DNA of 64,000 nucleotides from Athripsodes cinereus (Eukaryota; Arthropoda; Insecta; Trichoptera; Leptoceridae): positions 29,153,542 to 29,217,541 of the forward strand of contig OX388305.1 in assembly GCA_947579605.1 (NCBI GenBank), read 5' to 3'. The first letter of the stretch is position 1. The number at the start of each line of letters is the position of its first letter. The notes beneath the pieces were generated by a model, which ran no database searches, had not been told where the DNA came from, and saw only the letters and a program-made list of their open reading frames with translations. Below, piece by piece: positions 24,964 to 38,589 of the stretch. The translations under genes and the position numbers were made by a program.

Positions 24964-27455
24964 TTAAATACGCAAATAATTAAGATGTAAGTAAATAATA
25001 TCTTAGTTTATAATATTACTTGTTACATTCTATTGGTATAAATTTTCGAAAATTCACTACACAATTCAGATACTGTATATTTATTTTACATGTGATATAC
25101 CTACATCTTTAAATATTTATGCTCATCTGATACTTACACACTTATTCTTTTTCGTGTTAATAAGAATAGAATATAAGAACATGTTGAATTTCTTCATCGT
25201 TGTATTTCATTTCGATTCGTATTCTGATGTCAAGGGAGCGTTCTCTTGAAAAACTAATCCAAGAACAAACGAAAGACTTGCGAGAAAAAATATAATATAA
25301 ACCTTTCATATTTCCTCGTCTCTCCCGTAGCACAATTCTAATTTTATCTCGCTCTATACCATTATTATTATTATTATTATTGTAACTGGGTAAAAAATAA
25401 TATACATCCTTTCTAGTGCACAGATCTTTCTTCGATTCTATTGTTTGGTCCAAAGATAAAACTTGGCTTGTTTTTGCAGTTGCTTGTACTTGCAGCACAG
25501 CTACCTATATAATATTACAGCCCTATGTACAAGATGATCACAAACAATGTTTGCATAATTTGAATATATCCACTGTGCACAATATAATTAAAAAAATAAA
25601 ATAACACACTGGTCATTAGTTTTATATTAGTACATCGAATCTTCAACTGAATTTTTTTAAATATTTGAATACAGTAGCCGACTTTCTTTCGACTTTATGA
25701 CTCAAAATTACTGTGGGCTGCGGGGGGAGGGGATTTGGAATGTATAGGTACATATGGGTTTAATGAAAACTTTGAAATTTGAGGTTGGAATAAATGATTT
25801 GTTTACATGTTGGAATAAATTATTTGTTGACAAATACTTTGACTGAATGAAAGTTTTTTCCTCTATGTTTTGTTTTTTTTGCAGGCAATATGGGGTTGTT
25901 CTTGTTGCCTCATAGTACATAGTTCATAATATAATATATATATAATGTACTGATTTTATATTCATCCTGTAGTGTCTGATGTTGTTTCGCGGCGTGTAAA
26001 GGATGTCAGTCGAGTAAAGGGATGTTAGGTACCTATAATAAGTAGTTGATGTTGTGGGATGTGGAAGATACATGGAATATGGGATGGGTATTGAAGGTAA
26101 GTGAAGTGTGTGCGTATCCTGGAATCTGCCACTGCCATTGGATTATCTCTCTTATATATGTACATACCAAGGTAGAAACATATATGTAATATATTATATT
26201 TAGAAACTCAACACCAGAGATGACAAAACTTTAAAGAAATTATTCCTTACTTTTTAGCTCGTATGTTTTGAGAAGTAAATTATGTGATAAAATATTTCGC
26301 TCCATTACAGAAAATTTGTGCATGACTTTAATTGCACAAAATAGTGAAAAAAAATCGTTAATTATTTTTGTCTTCATTATTTACTTTTCACATCATTATA
26401 GCTTTTGGCCAATGCGATATTCAAAAAGATACAACTTATATATAGTTACGTAATATTCAAAATAACGTAATAAAAATAAAAACAAATAAATAAGCAAGCA
26501 ATATATAAACCATCTAGTTTTCTTCCTGTTCACTCAGCAAAAATAATCTAGTCTTAGTCTTTACATTGAATGTAGGAACTTTATCACAAAGAAGTAAAAT
26601 AATTTGAAAATGGAACGTTCATAGCATAGAAAAAGAAAAACAATGTAATCGGCTAGAAAAAACTATATCTCTATTATATTATTATGATCTTAGGCTTTCG
26701 CACGCTTGTACTATAATGATAAAAATTGTCTATGGCCAGAAACCCGGCAAAACGCAGGAATAAATGAATATTAAATGCTGAATACGGCATATTTTGTACC
26801 TCAGCGTCATGCTGTTTGTGTGTTTTACGGGATATTTCTATCAATAAATATATTTTTTCGCAAAAATTGCAGTATTATTGTGTTGATTTTGATCTCATTG
26901 ATTAATAAAAAACAATATTATTTACTTGGGAAGAGTAATTTATATCAAACAATTCAACTTGCAATGAGTTAAATGCAATGGACCCTTAAATCAACTTGGA
27001 CGAAATGAAATGTAATATGTACCTACATATTTTTTCTATCGAATAGTTTTTTGCACGTGGATCGATGGTGTAGAATCACTGTCCCAAACTGACGGACGGA
27101 TTCCTCTGTGTACCTACATAATATTATGATGTATATGTATATACATAGTCTATCAACCTAATAATAATAATAATAATACCCGTACCAAAAAAAATAAGAT
27201 TTTCAGATGTATTAAGAAGTAATCCCACTGATGGATGTACAGACTACAGAAATCATTTCAAAGATTGAAGATATCGCATGCCTAGTTATGTACCTATCTA
27301 CCTAATGTATAAACGTGTACATTCCTACTACACTCACTGCCAAAGTTTTAATAAATCTAAAATAATATGTAAAAAATGAATATCCAAAAATAATCTTTTT
27401 TTGTTTATTAAGACTTTACAAAAAATAAAATGCTCTATAAGTTTGGTATGTTAAA
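24964..27455. other. Stretch with nothing recognised
   Basis: (ATT)n at 25362-25380 and (AAT)n at 27161-27177. No repeat family copy and no credible gene. The 113-codon minus-strand frame at 25157-25498 includes a run of Asn from the microsatellite and is not gene-like. Confidence 0.5.
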
Positions 27456-27708
27456 GTTTATCACTGATTCACTGTGTCGGTGTTAAAGTAGTAGAATTCC
27501 ATGATGAAATTAAAAAAACATTTTTTTTTTCTACTATATGTTTCATTCTCGACAGAGACGTCTTTCGCCTTATAAGGACATTGTCAATTTCTATTTATCA
27601 ATCTCTAATTGATTCACAATGTTTTTAAAGACAAAAGACGTAGTGTCTCGACACTAAAACATAATATAGTAGAAGAAAACATTTTTTTTAATTTCGTTTA
27701 TTACTGAT
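27456..27708 (+). mobile_element. Foldback retroposon, copy 2
   Basis: Flanked by 13-bp target duplications with one mismatch, gtttatcactgat (27456-27468) and gtttattactgat (27696-27708). The element is 27469-27695, 227 bp. The head is tcactgtgtcggtgtt then tagtagaattccat. The left arm includes gacagagacgtctttcg and the right arm cgacactaaaac and agacaaaagacgt, its approximate complement. The centre is a small extra hairpin, tcaatt with aattga. The arms have diverged by substitutions, so this is an older insertion than the 63.3 kb copy. Confidence 0.85.
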
Positions 27709-28865
27709 ATAACATAATTAATAATCTACTTGTTCGCCCATAAGATTACACAATTTCTCACGAACGGAGTAGGTTGTAAAAGAATCCATTACATAAACAT
27801 GCAGGTTTTCCCCTCCATAGCATAAAAATATGACTTTCAGTGTGAATTGAAGATGTAAAATATTTTATGGGTTTGTGACAAGATGATCTTTCCCCAAATA
27901 TAGACATAGATAAATATTTAACCACTGTCCAGCTCCATAACTAAACAAGTCGAAATGTCTTATATCCCAGAAATCGACATTTTTGTAATTTGGTATATTT
28001 ATAATATTATTTTGCTTTAAAAATATAGAAATATACTACATAATAATCGACTGTTATCGCATTTTGTTATGTTGTCATTGTTCCATTAAACAGTTAAACA
28101 ATTCGAAAAATTTATTTGTGGAACTAAAAATAGGCGCATATTTTATTTCATTTTCTAAATATTTTATATGTAAAGGGAATCGTGCATTTTTTATATTTAT
28201 TTGGTTGTGGAATTGATAGAGTGGAGTTGATTATAATATGTATAATCCATTAAAACAAAACTTTCGATTTGTTAAATTATGGAACGGATTAGTCGATATA
28301 TTTTATTACGTGTCTGATGTTTTGCTAATACCAGCTATCTAAGGATCACTGAAAAACATACAAAAAAGAGTAGGAGGGCTATCCTAGTAAAGGGACTTCT
28401 CACCGGTCATATTTTTTCATTTTCATTATGACAATGAAACCTTAAGTGTTTAAAAAAATTGGTTTGTTTTATCACTACATATATATCTGGTAACAGATGA
28501 CTAAGTGGCAAGAAGAGAGTTGCTATCGGGCTAATGATCTCCCCTAGTTTTATTTACAAAAGTAAGTAAATACATATCTAGATATTCACCTTAATTCTAT
28601 TTATTCTTTTTTATCAGTTTTATTTTGGTAAATATATGCAATGTTTTAACTTCATGCAATGTTGAAAAACTATCATTAATTTTTATTTCACATAATTTCA
28701 TCTAAAGTAAACACCAGCAACAATCTATTACCTATCATAAAGGTGAAATGGATCAGAAACAAGATTTGGACTTCACATATGTATTTCTTATATAGGTATA
28801 AATTCAACACTCTACTATCACATAAATATAAATTTCATTTACATCCTTTTCAATTAAGGCACCCT
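27709..28865. other. Stretch with nothing recognised
   Basis: No supported gene or repeat copy. Confidence 0.5.
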
Positions 28866-29096
28866 CTTAATTATTCATTTTGCAAAAATAATTAGTTCGA
28901 TTTTAACTTGGGTAATAATTATTAATATAGTCTGAAAAATTATCGTAATCGCTGCAGCAATATTGTCGAAGTCATTGGAGTTAGTTCCTCTCAATTAGTC
29001 GTATTATTATTAATTTTATTAGAGCCCTCATCATCTCCTCAACAGACTCTAATTATGCCAGCACTCAAATTACGACATAATTATTTGCCTACACCA
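28866..29096. promoter_or_regulatory. Cluster of TAAT-core sites, possible regulatory block
   Basis: Many ATTA/TAAT cores in a short span (ttaattattc, aataattagttcg, ggtaataattattaat, tcaattagtcg, tattaattttatt, tctaattatgcc, cataattatt). They are mixed with less AT-rich sequence (tcgctgcagcaatattgtcg, gagccctcatcatctcctca). Homeodomain proteins bind such cores, but an AT-rich background gives many by chance. Confidence 0.2.
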
Positions 29097-31530
29097 TAAA
29101 GTAAAGCATAAGAAAAATAAGAAATATGTATTTATTTCATAATCCATTATTAATCTAGTGATACAATAATCACTAAGAACATTCAGTGTGAATGAAACTG
29201 ATATTTGTTCCAATCTTTGGTCGTTTAATTTGAATCGATACGTTTTTGACAACTTTTCTATTTTCTATTTAGAAAACGTACGGCAATGAAAGGAGTAAGT
29301 AATTGTTTTTCATAGTTAATTGAAAAATAGTTTGCATTGATATTTCGTAGGAAACTGAACAATAATTTGTAATAATTGGTAACTGAACAATAATTATTTT
29401 CTTATTAGTAAAAAATAAGAAATAAAAACGAAAAAATATCTAGCTAAATACACCGAAAAAATGTGTAAAGCATGAATATTCATATGAACATAATTCAATT
29501 CTCAGACATGAATTAAACTCGGTAGATCAGTATATCAACGACTGTGTATGAAAAATATTTTAAGTTATAATATGCTAGTTTACGGTCACCCTATGTACCC
29601 ATAAAGAGGAATAAAGTATTATCACACAGTTGGATGAACTTCCAATGATTATATTCTCGACGAATCGTTAAAAAATACCCAGGTTTATTGTTCATAGCAG
29701 TTAAATGTTGGCTGTAAGTACCTAGTAGTAGTAATATTGGCTAATTGTGCGCGAGGCTAACTTCATGCCTAATGGACGAGCAAACAGCTGATGATGGCAA
29801 ATGAAGGGTGGTGATACTGTTGAAGGCTCGACTTCTATTAAAATATAGAAGTAAATGCAAGTTTAATCACCAATATAAAATCATTAATCAGGATTTCGAT
29901 AATTAAAAACGAAAAATAGGAGGAGATAGAAAGCTATAAAAATCTAAATCCTAAAATTTCCCCAAAATCATTGGTCCTAAGAAACGTGTTAAAAATATTA
30001 AACTGAGAACAGAAGGGAGTTAAGATAAACGGATGTGCTTGAACCACCTCAGGTTTGCTTTTGACTTTTTTATAAAGATTTTTTATGTTTACCAATTTTT
30101 ACATAAAATTAATGCTAAAATAATGCTTTCAGAAATCAATAATGATTTCAAATAATCTTTTCAATAAAATAAATATAAAAGCATGTACTATTTCTACGAC
30201 AATGACTGGCAGGAAGTACCTGGATATACAGTGATTGAATAGAGAGGAACAAAGAAGTCACATGAAAGGGTTGTAATGGAAAAAGTTGTATAACCAGAAA
30301 AACCTGTAGCAACAAGTAGCGCAAACATAATATAGACAAGATATCAAAGAGGTAATTGAATATAATACTTTTCTAAGAAACAAATAAATGAGTAATATGT
30401 ACTACATGTTACTGATTATGTATTGTACCTCTGCTTGGAAATGTTTTTCTCCAACTAAGGATTGTCCCTAATATCTATAATATAGGTATTGTATAATTAT
30501 TCATAATACGAGATTTCCCCTTGATCTATGACAGAAACTTTACAATTTTCTGTCAATGTGAGTGGAAACATGTAAGAAATTTCACTGTAAAAATCTATGA
30601 TGGCTGTGATTAATTGTAGAATTGTTGAATACGTTCGTTTGTATAATTGTTAAAAACCCATTGACTCAGAAGATGCTCTTTTTCAATAACTGTTCGTAAG
30701 ATGATACATCAAATCATGCCACTATCGTAGACTTGCAACAGGCACAAAAACACTCTAAATGGAGAAGGTTTACCTATACACTGTAATCCAGAGTAGAGTA
30801 TCGAGGGATGAATGGAAAATATATTATTATTTATAAGATTACGGCATCGGATTTGTGCCAAGTCCAATATTTTTAGAAGGTACTATGTAATTATAAGGCA
30901 TTAATCTATATAATAATATACGAGTATATTATATAAATAAAGATTACACATACTTCTCTGCATCATATAAAACTAGTAATTATTTTGGATCGAAGTTACT
31001 ATTCAGTAATACCTATTTTTCACATACATTTGTTCTGCTGGTTTTCTAAAATTGTTTGAATACGATGCGATGGTGATTTTTTTATATGAAAGGTTACCGA
31101 CAATAAGTGAAAATATTTTGAAGTAATTCTTTCTCTTTATAGTTGCACATTATGTTGTTTCATCAGAATATCTCCTCCCTGACCTCTGCGCACGCACCCT
31201 ACATCCCTTTCTAGCTCCCCTACTACCCCCCAAGGGGCAATTTTTGCATGTGATTTCTGCTTTTAATTACTCTCCCTTATCAGCCCTTATTATTATTTCT
31301 TCTACTACTTTCCCTCTTTCTAGACTTTAACAACCATTGCAGCCTACATTTTTCTTTCACATTACTTTTCATCGCCCATAATAAGTACAACAAAACTTAG
31401 TTATTATTACGTACCTCATAATTATTAAATTTATCCGTGACTATTTTTCATGAAAATAATTTTATCGAATTGAGAGAGAAATGGTAGTAAAATAACATTC
31501 TAACATTTTACTATTCTTTTATTTAAATTT
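29097..31530. other. Stretch with nothing recognised
   Basis: Pyrimidine-rich plus strand at 31165-31350. No gene or family copy found. Confidence 0.5.
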
Positions 31531-31745
31531 GACAACCTTATGGGCTTCCTTACGCCAGGGTGATAGCCGACGTCGGGGGGACATGACATGGCACTTTGAA
31601 AAGAAGAAGATGGGCTTCAAACATAATATAAATATTTAATTTGTGTGCACTTATAAATAGGGCGATATATAGATACTATTCTTTGTCTGCATTGTTTGTT
31701 TTTTATGTAAGATATTTATTAAGTGTATCTACATTTTCGTATTTT
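31531..31745 (+). repeat. Dispersed repeat R, copy interrupted by F4
   Basis: gacaaccttatgggcttc at the left, then after the 61-bp insertion aatttgtgtgcacttata, atagggcgatat and cattgtttgttttttatgta. These follow the same order as the uninterrupted copy at 13.19-13.34 kb. Confidence 0.7.
31540..31618 (+). mobile_element. 61-bp LINE F4 insertion with 9-bp target duplication
   Basis: The duplication atgggcttc is at 31540-31548 and 31610-31618. The insert (31549-31609) encodes only ARVIADVGGT-like residues and ends in the F4 terminus aaaagaagaag. The other repeat R copy gives the empty site. This is an extreme 5' truncation. Confidence 0.85.
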
Positions 31746-31983
31746 TTTACAAATGATGTACCACTTATAGCTTTAAGGCCATAAAATGATGGGTAATTTA
31801 CATTCTATTTAATCTTAACTGACTTTATGCTGAAACATGTTTGTCAAAAAATTGTAATTTTACTGAAAGATTTTATCTCAAGGCAAAATGTACCTACTTT
31901 TGCACAAAATTATTTTTAAATTATTTAAAATATGAAATAATACCGTATTTTGTTTCAACTATGTGTATTTAATGTAGAATGCA

Positions 31984-32085
31984 GTCTCCGTGGAGCACCT
32001 GGCAAATATTGGTCTCGCACTCTTTTCTGTAAGTTTTCGAGTATCCTGCAAAAGACAGATGTTCGAAAAATAAAGACATTATACA
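31984..32085 (+). repeat. Family X repeat, 5' part
   Basis: gtggagcacctggcaaatat, tggtctcgcactcttttctg, then ttttcgagtatcctgcaaaa and agatgttcgaaaaa. This is the family's 5' half; the 3' half is absent. Confidence 0.75.
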
Positions 32086-35000
32086 TCTCAAACACATTTT
32101 CTTAAGAAATAATCGTAATTATAAGCGTCATGGAATATTAATAGTTAGTTACATAAAGGTAACGTGTATTATAGAAAACCTGACGAAAAATACAAAATGG
32201 TTGTTTACTGAAATTCATATAGGATTAATATAATTATTATGTGTTAGTATAGTAATATAGAAACCTCTGCTTATGTACACTTTGTGCCTAATTACTCGTA
32301 ATAATTACAGCAGCCATATTATTATTCCCTCTCATCGTGTTCCCATAATAATAATAATCACCTCCTCATCACCCTCCTTAGAAGACAATCTCCAGCAGTT
32401 ACTAGCGCTGCGATAGCAGAGGACGTGGCAGTGTGACCTAGTATATTATAGGGACGATATGGTATTAATGTCTGGCTGCAGGACTAGAGGGCTCGCCTCC
32501 TCCAGTTATTCTAGAAGGAATGGCTGTGATTCATAGCCCCGATAATAAGTCCTTTCCTGTAATTATGCCACTACCACCACCACCACTGCGTTGAAAAAGG
32601 TCATATGATTATTATTATTATCAAGGAAATCCTGAGCTAATAATTAGAACCTTGTTATATAATTCCTATTTGGTACATCATATAAAATACATATACCTAT
32701 ATATACATATCATCATAAGCACGTGCTTCGAGGATAATGTCATTAACTTAATCACGATAATTATATATAATAATTATGTTCAGGAACACGAATAAAAGCA
32801 CAAGTAATTATATTGCCGTGTAATCAAAATGTATTAACATATACCATAACAGATATCAATTAAAAATGTAAAATATGTTTTTCGAAGAAAATATTAGGTA
32901 CATATTTTAAGTATGTACATATCATGAAATGATCAATAGATACGTAATTATTTTAATACGATTTGAAGATGTGTAATATAATATACTATACATCCTTGTA
33001 TTAAAAAGAAAGCTGAAGAAAGAGCACGTCACGATATGTAGATAACATTATGTACATACATACTAAGTAACGTGTATGTAATATATAATAATAGATATAC
33101 AAGCATACCTGTAAAGAGGATCGGGTCTGGCAGGGTTGAGCGGTAAATAAGAAATTGAATGATCAAAATGGGGAAGAAAGCAATGAATGGGCATAATGCT
33201 TCGCCATTATACGTAAACATGTTTGTATTCAACATGGCAACACTCACAGGATCCGCTCTAGGATGTGTGTAAAGAAATCGTGATACCCGAATAAAAGTTA
33301 TTTGAAAATTATATTAAACCAGTAGTAATTATGAAAGAAATTGTGTCGTTAATAAGCAAATAAATTTCATACATCTATGCAATTGTGACAAATACGTAGA
33401 AGAGTATTGAACATAAATTTTAATTTGCTCTAAAATCAATGACAAAATGTGTTAAAATTTACCTTTTATATAACCATCCATGATACTTGTATTTTTCACT
33501 TCCAGATGATACCTACATTAAGTCATGAAATTTGAAGATGTTCATTACTACAAATAAAACAAAATGAAATTTTGATAAAATCTAAAAGCAAGAAGAGAAA
33601 CGAGAAAATTTAATCACATTGAAACGCCTCTGATTCAAATTTGTATTCCGCTCCGGAAATTCTCCTAAAAGGACCAAACGTATAGCATTATTCTCATACA
33701 CATAATATGGCGCTAAATCCAGTTAGATGCTGACGATACACAACACAATCTCTAGTACTGTACTGTACTGTACTCTACTGTGAACTACTGTATGCAATGT
33801 ACCTTCTGCTAACTCCACAGTATAACACCGACTGTACAAGTAAAAACTACACGCCCTCCATACTAACTCCGCACCTCTATCCAATCCAACGAGCATCAGT
33901 ACCGTGAAACAAAGACAAAATACAATTTGGCAGATGGAATAAAGATAATAGGTAAATTGTACGTGAAAATACCAACTATTTTCTACTTCTCTCTTTGCTT
34001 TGCTTTGAGTTTCGTTCAAACGTTCGAATGTTTTATATCTGCAAAGTTAAAATTGATGTGTTCCTTTTATTATTTACTCAATGAAAATACAACTGTTAAA
34101 CTATAATTTAATTTATCGTTTAATTGTAAGTATTTCCCCCAGTGGTCAATCCGATATTTAAACAATGCATAAAACTATATAATACAAATACAAGTATGTA
34201 TGTACTTTGATCATCTACGTAATATATAAATAAACACTATTAAAGACATCAAAAGGATATTTTTCTTTTATTTTCATTGATTTGTTTATTGTTTATAATG
34301 ATTGCTTTCGAAATACTCTTCTCAATACGAATACGTGATGTCACCTAAATCCTTCTAAGTTTCCATATAATAGTTTACCATCTATACCACAGTGTAAATA
34401 AAGGAATCCCTATAAAACAATAAATCAAACAACGAATAAGGGAGACTGCACTCAAAGAAGAAATAACTGGAGCATTCACAATGAAATAATCTAAAAAAAT
34501 AATAATAAGTTCACTTGATCGTTATGGTATTATGAAATAAATATTGTACTGAATTAAAGAAGCCAAAAATGTCCAAAACCAAACCTTCGACCAAAAAAAT
34601 ATTGATTTGTTTACTCTTAGGCTTCATGATATTGAAATGTAGGTACTTTTTGAGAACTGCAAAACCTCTACTAACTTACCTTATACTGATCAGTGAATAT
34701 CGTCTAATTAATACCCAATCTGAGATTGAATTTTGTTAACAACCTAATCTGGGAATAAGTTGTTAACCGTATAAAAATACAGTAAAAAATAAAAATGATT
34801 TATTAGAAAATAAGAAGCAACAGAAATTGTCAAAAGTTTTCTGAAAATCAAGTAATAATTTTCAATCGTAATCGTCCTGGTTAACTAAACACTTCTTCAG
34901 GTGAAATAAAAGAAACGTTAATTTAGATATCCAACATCACATTCTGGAAGAGTTGTAAGTAGGTAAGTTTATCGGTCCCTATTAGGATTCAACACAAGCA

Positions 35001-36167
35001 TATAATATTTTTAAGCTGCATTTGAAACGAAGAGGGATGATGCTCTTGATGGACTAAGGTTTCATAATCCTTTCCGCAAACACGAGTCCACTGGAAGATT
35101 TAGGAGAATTGCCTATATACCAACTGCTTACTTTCAGCTTATTTACACTGTTTATACCACAGGGATTAACTTACACTTTGATGTTTTATATGGATGCTAT
35201 ATTACCTACAAATAAAATGGAGATTTTCCTTAAATTGGTCCGAGAACGAAAAAATAAATACTTAAAGGAATATTTTTTCATATTTTTAATGAATTAATAA
35301 CACAGTAAATTGAATAGAATGGTAGGTATATATTTTGTAATCATTAGTAAACAAGTGCGTCATTTGCATGTATGGTAAAAAAAAATACTTAGCTTTTCAG
35401 AAGGATTTTTGCGAATGAAGGGTTGACCTGAATAAAGTTGTAAATAATGATCTACAAGATGCAATCAAATCCCCTTATACCATGGACTCCTAGTCCCAAC
35501 TCTTGCTGGCAGAAGGGGGAGAAGATTGGGTGATGAACGATCCATGATGGCGTTAAACCGATGTTTAGGGAACGGATCATGGCCCAAGGTGACTTCGATG
35601 TGAGGGTAAAATCCCAGGAGAATTTTCAGTATTAAGTTGATCAAATGAAATGGCATAGTACTTTTATAAAAAAAAATGTTATGTTCCATACATACTGCAT
35701 AAATATATTGAAATTAATGAATTACAGTATAAATAGTTGTATTTTTTTCTTTTTGGATATTTAGGTACATAAAATGTGCTTCATAAAAATTGATGAAAAA
35801 ATATATTTCGAATAATTTAGTTGTTATTTGTTAGTGTAAATAAACAAAATTAAAATTTTATAAAGAATTTTATGAATCCGTAATAAATTTATCACTGAAA
35901 AAATAATATTTTTATATTACGCCATTAGATTTGTGTAACAGAAAATAATAAAATAGGGTAGAACAGTAGTTGACAAGGGAGAATAATATTGCATATGCCC
36001 ATACAATGTCCCTATAGATTTCCCTTAGATCGCTACATTCGATATAACAGACCCACTATTAACACTACGTAATGCCCATAAAGACGTCATATAAATAATA
36101 ATAATGCTGTTTGCATTAAAAATAGACACTGCTGATTGATATCGATTATGTTTGATTAAATACTAAT
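32086..36167. other. Long stretch without genes
   Basis: A less AT-rich block lies at 32370-32610 (cgctgcgatagcagaggacg, ggctgcaggactagagggct). It has no open frame of note and could be conserved non-coding DNA. A (TACTG)n-like run lies at 33756-33780. The 98-codon minus-strand frame at 33723-34019 starts with TTG and resembles nothing I know. Confidence 0.5.
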
Positions 36168-36995
36168 CGTTGATTGATCACGCTGATGTTCTATAATCAG
36201 CTGTTGATTGCCTACACATAGGTATACGAGTATTATTAACTATTATATTAATCCTTATCAGAGGATCATTTGTACTTACTTATTCTATAAAATGTTTATT
36301 TATTTAGAAAAAGATATAACATTTTGTAATTATGAGAAAGAAAGACCGTAAATCACTTGTAAGCTAATTTTCTATTTTGAAATCACAAAGAGGAAAATAC
36401 AGTTGTCTAATATAGTTGTGTCTGAAATGTGTCTGCCTATGTCTGAAAATACAGGTCGGCCGGTGTGGCCCGGAGGTAACGCTCTTGCCTTTGAGTCACG
36501 AGGCCCCGGGTTCGATTCCCGGCCAGGGCAAAGTGAAGAATGACCTTTTTCAAATTGTCCTGGGTCTTACATGTATATGTGTGTAGTGCATTGCATATGT
36601 GTGTATCGTCGCGTTAGTACCCATGATACAAGATTCATCTTAGTTTGGGACTAGCTCGATCTGTGTGTGAATTGTCTATGTATGTATGTAATACAAATTT
36701 CCGAGAAAATGAAAAAAATCTCTTCAAAATATGTTGTTGATTGATCATGTTGATGTTTTATGATCAACTATAGATTGCCTACACATATACAAGTATTATC
36801 AACTATTATATTAATCCGTTTCAGGGGATCATTTGTATTTACTTTTTCTATAAAATGTTTATTTATTTAGAAAAAGATATAATATTTTGTAATTATGAGA
36901 CGAAAGACCGTAAATCACTGGTAAACTAATTTTATATTTTGAAGTCACAGGGGAGGTTAAATAAAATACAGTTATCTAATACAAATGTCTAAAAC
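36168..36995. repeat. Direct duplication, period about 567 bp
   Basis: Copy 1 (about 36168-36425) and copy 2 (about 36735-36990) share tgattgatca, ggatcatttgta, ctataaaatgtttatttatt, tagaaaaagatataa and attttgtaattatgaga in the same order, with scattered substitutions and small indels. A SINE lies between the conserved blocks. Confidence 0.8.
36454..36696 (+). mobile_element. tRNA-derived SINE A
   Basis: The tRNA-like head starts ggtcggccggtgtggccc. A box is tgtggcccggagg (36464-36476) and B box ggttcgattcc (36509-36519). The body contains tttttcaaattgtcctgggt. The end is an imperfect (TATG)n tail near 36676-36690. A second, minus-strand copy lies at 39.94-40.08 kb. The head is GC-rich against the AT-rich flanks. 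A flanking duplication is not clear. Confidence 0.9.
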
Positions 36996-37138
36996 GTGGT
37001 TAGATGGAAGAAATCACTTTATAGTGATAATCTCGCCTCTGCACATCGTCCTAGTTTCTAAAATTTTATATTATTTTTTTAACACTGTTATGTAATGATG
37101 ATGTGCAAAAAGAATAAATAAATAAATAAATAAATAAA
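36992..37138 (+). mobile_element. LINE 3' terminus with two covarying stems
   Basis: ggttagatggaagaa is followed by stem 1 atcact/agtgat (37013-37018 with 37023-37028) and atctcgcctctgc. Stem 2 joins tgcacatcgtc (37040-37050) and gatgatgtgca (37097-37107). The (AATA)n tail follows. The same architecture occurs at 38.9, 39.1 and 59.7-59.85 kb. Lepidopteran and other insect LINEs with a hairpin before a GTGCAATAAA-like tail look similar. Confidence 0.75.
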
Positions 37139-37744
37139 AAAGTATCTATAAAATTTTACCTGAAAACAAATTTGCGCATAAAAATATATCACTGTGATTA
37201 ACGCTGCAGTATTTTTGTATTCAGTGAGGAAGGATTGTTTTAATTTCAAGTAAAGAATGATGTTTGAATTATGTGTTTTATCGTCCATATCGAAAGGGTG
37301 GATTATTATGAAAGGCGAGTATTATAAACAGCCCTATAAATATAATAAAATACGAGGATGAAGTATGGTCATAAAATTATAGTGGAAGGGTTGAGAATAT
37401 ATTGATGGCGAGGAGGGAACTAGGGATAGCTCCAAAGGTAAATGGTACCACTAAAAGTCGAGCATTTCTGGAGTGATTCGCATCATTACCGACGAAATGA
37501 CTATCATAGTTCATACCTCGTTGAGATCACCATGTTGTTGGAAAATATTGAATCGCGTGTTCAACAGATAAATAATATATATTTGTTACAGAAATTTCAT
37601 ACAAATACATTCTAGTAGAGGTTTTGAATACATTGAAGCACGAACATGAAAAACGTAATGTGCCTACTCCAAATATGATTCAAATGTCATTGAGTTGAAT
37701 TAAATTGCGAATTAGTTTAGTGATCCAGAATCCAGAATGTTGTT
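37139..37744. other. Stretch with nothing recognised
   Basis: No gene or repeat copy that I can support. Confidence 0.5.
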
Positions 37745-37845
37745 TTTTTTCTTGACATGGAGAGGCCATTTTGTATGTTTATAACATTAAATGGTCTGCT
37801 GACAACCCCAATTGTGGGATATGCCGTGATGGTATAGGTATAGTA
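37745..37845 (+). repeat. Family X repeat, 3' part
   Basis: cttgacatggagaggcc, then tgtttataacattaa, tggtctgctgacaac and gggatatgccgtgatggtat. Confidence 0.8.
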
Positions 37846-38589
37846 CTAGATAAGATTAAGATAACTTTGTCATATCATTCGATCCTCAAGTTCATTTTGA
37901 GAATGTAAAAGGACAAAATCCATTTCCATTTCATGCTAACACCTACATACCTTTAATTCAGATGAATGATAGTAATATTATTCAATACAAATCTTCATAC
38001 GCTCCCACAGTAGCATCATTAAAATTCACATCGACATACGATATGATGAATGAAAAATAAAAACATAATATGAAAGCCTTCGCTTTGACGATGATAATAA
38101 TAAGTAGGTATGTATTTTGATATCGCTTCATTCAACCAATCACGAATGGTTGCCTTGTGGTCGCTCATCTGAGATGGAGAACAATCATAATGTGATCTTA
38201 TCTCGTTATCCCATCGCGGTATCACCATATACTGTGATGGCGGTACTCTTTTGTTTTCCCTTTCCCTTTTTTATTGTTTATTTTTATCGATAGCTTAAAT
38301 CAAATACACGTGTTTTTTAACCAATGCGGTTAGGATAAAAAGGCATTCAATACGATGTATTACAAGAAATTAATGGTTGAAGAATATAAATCTTGTGCGA
38401 CACAAACTAACAATAGTACAAGACATTTGATATTAAATTTATAAAAGACATATGCGTATTTTTTCTTGAATAATGTTTCTAATAACCCAGATAGATTTGT
38501 TCTTCTTTTTATATCTTCAAGAAGGAGGTTAATGGTCGCTAGTCTTCTGTTGCGTTTACATACAAAAAAATCCTAAGGTTTTCAATATT
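37846..38589. other. Stretch with nothing recognised
   Basis: No supported gene. The minus-strand frame at 38019-38228 has no recognisable content. Confidence 0.5.

Noticed and set aside
33723..34019. 98-codon minus-strand frame as a membrane protein gene
   Set aside because: TTG start, no family resemblance, and it includes a (TACTG)n run. Not enough to call a gene.
36464..36530. Functional tRNA gene
   Set aside because: A and B boxes are good, but the acceptor stem does not close and a SINE body and tail follow.
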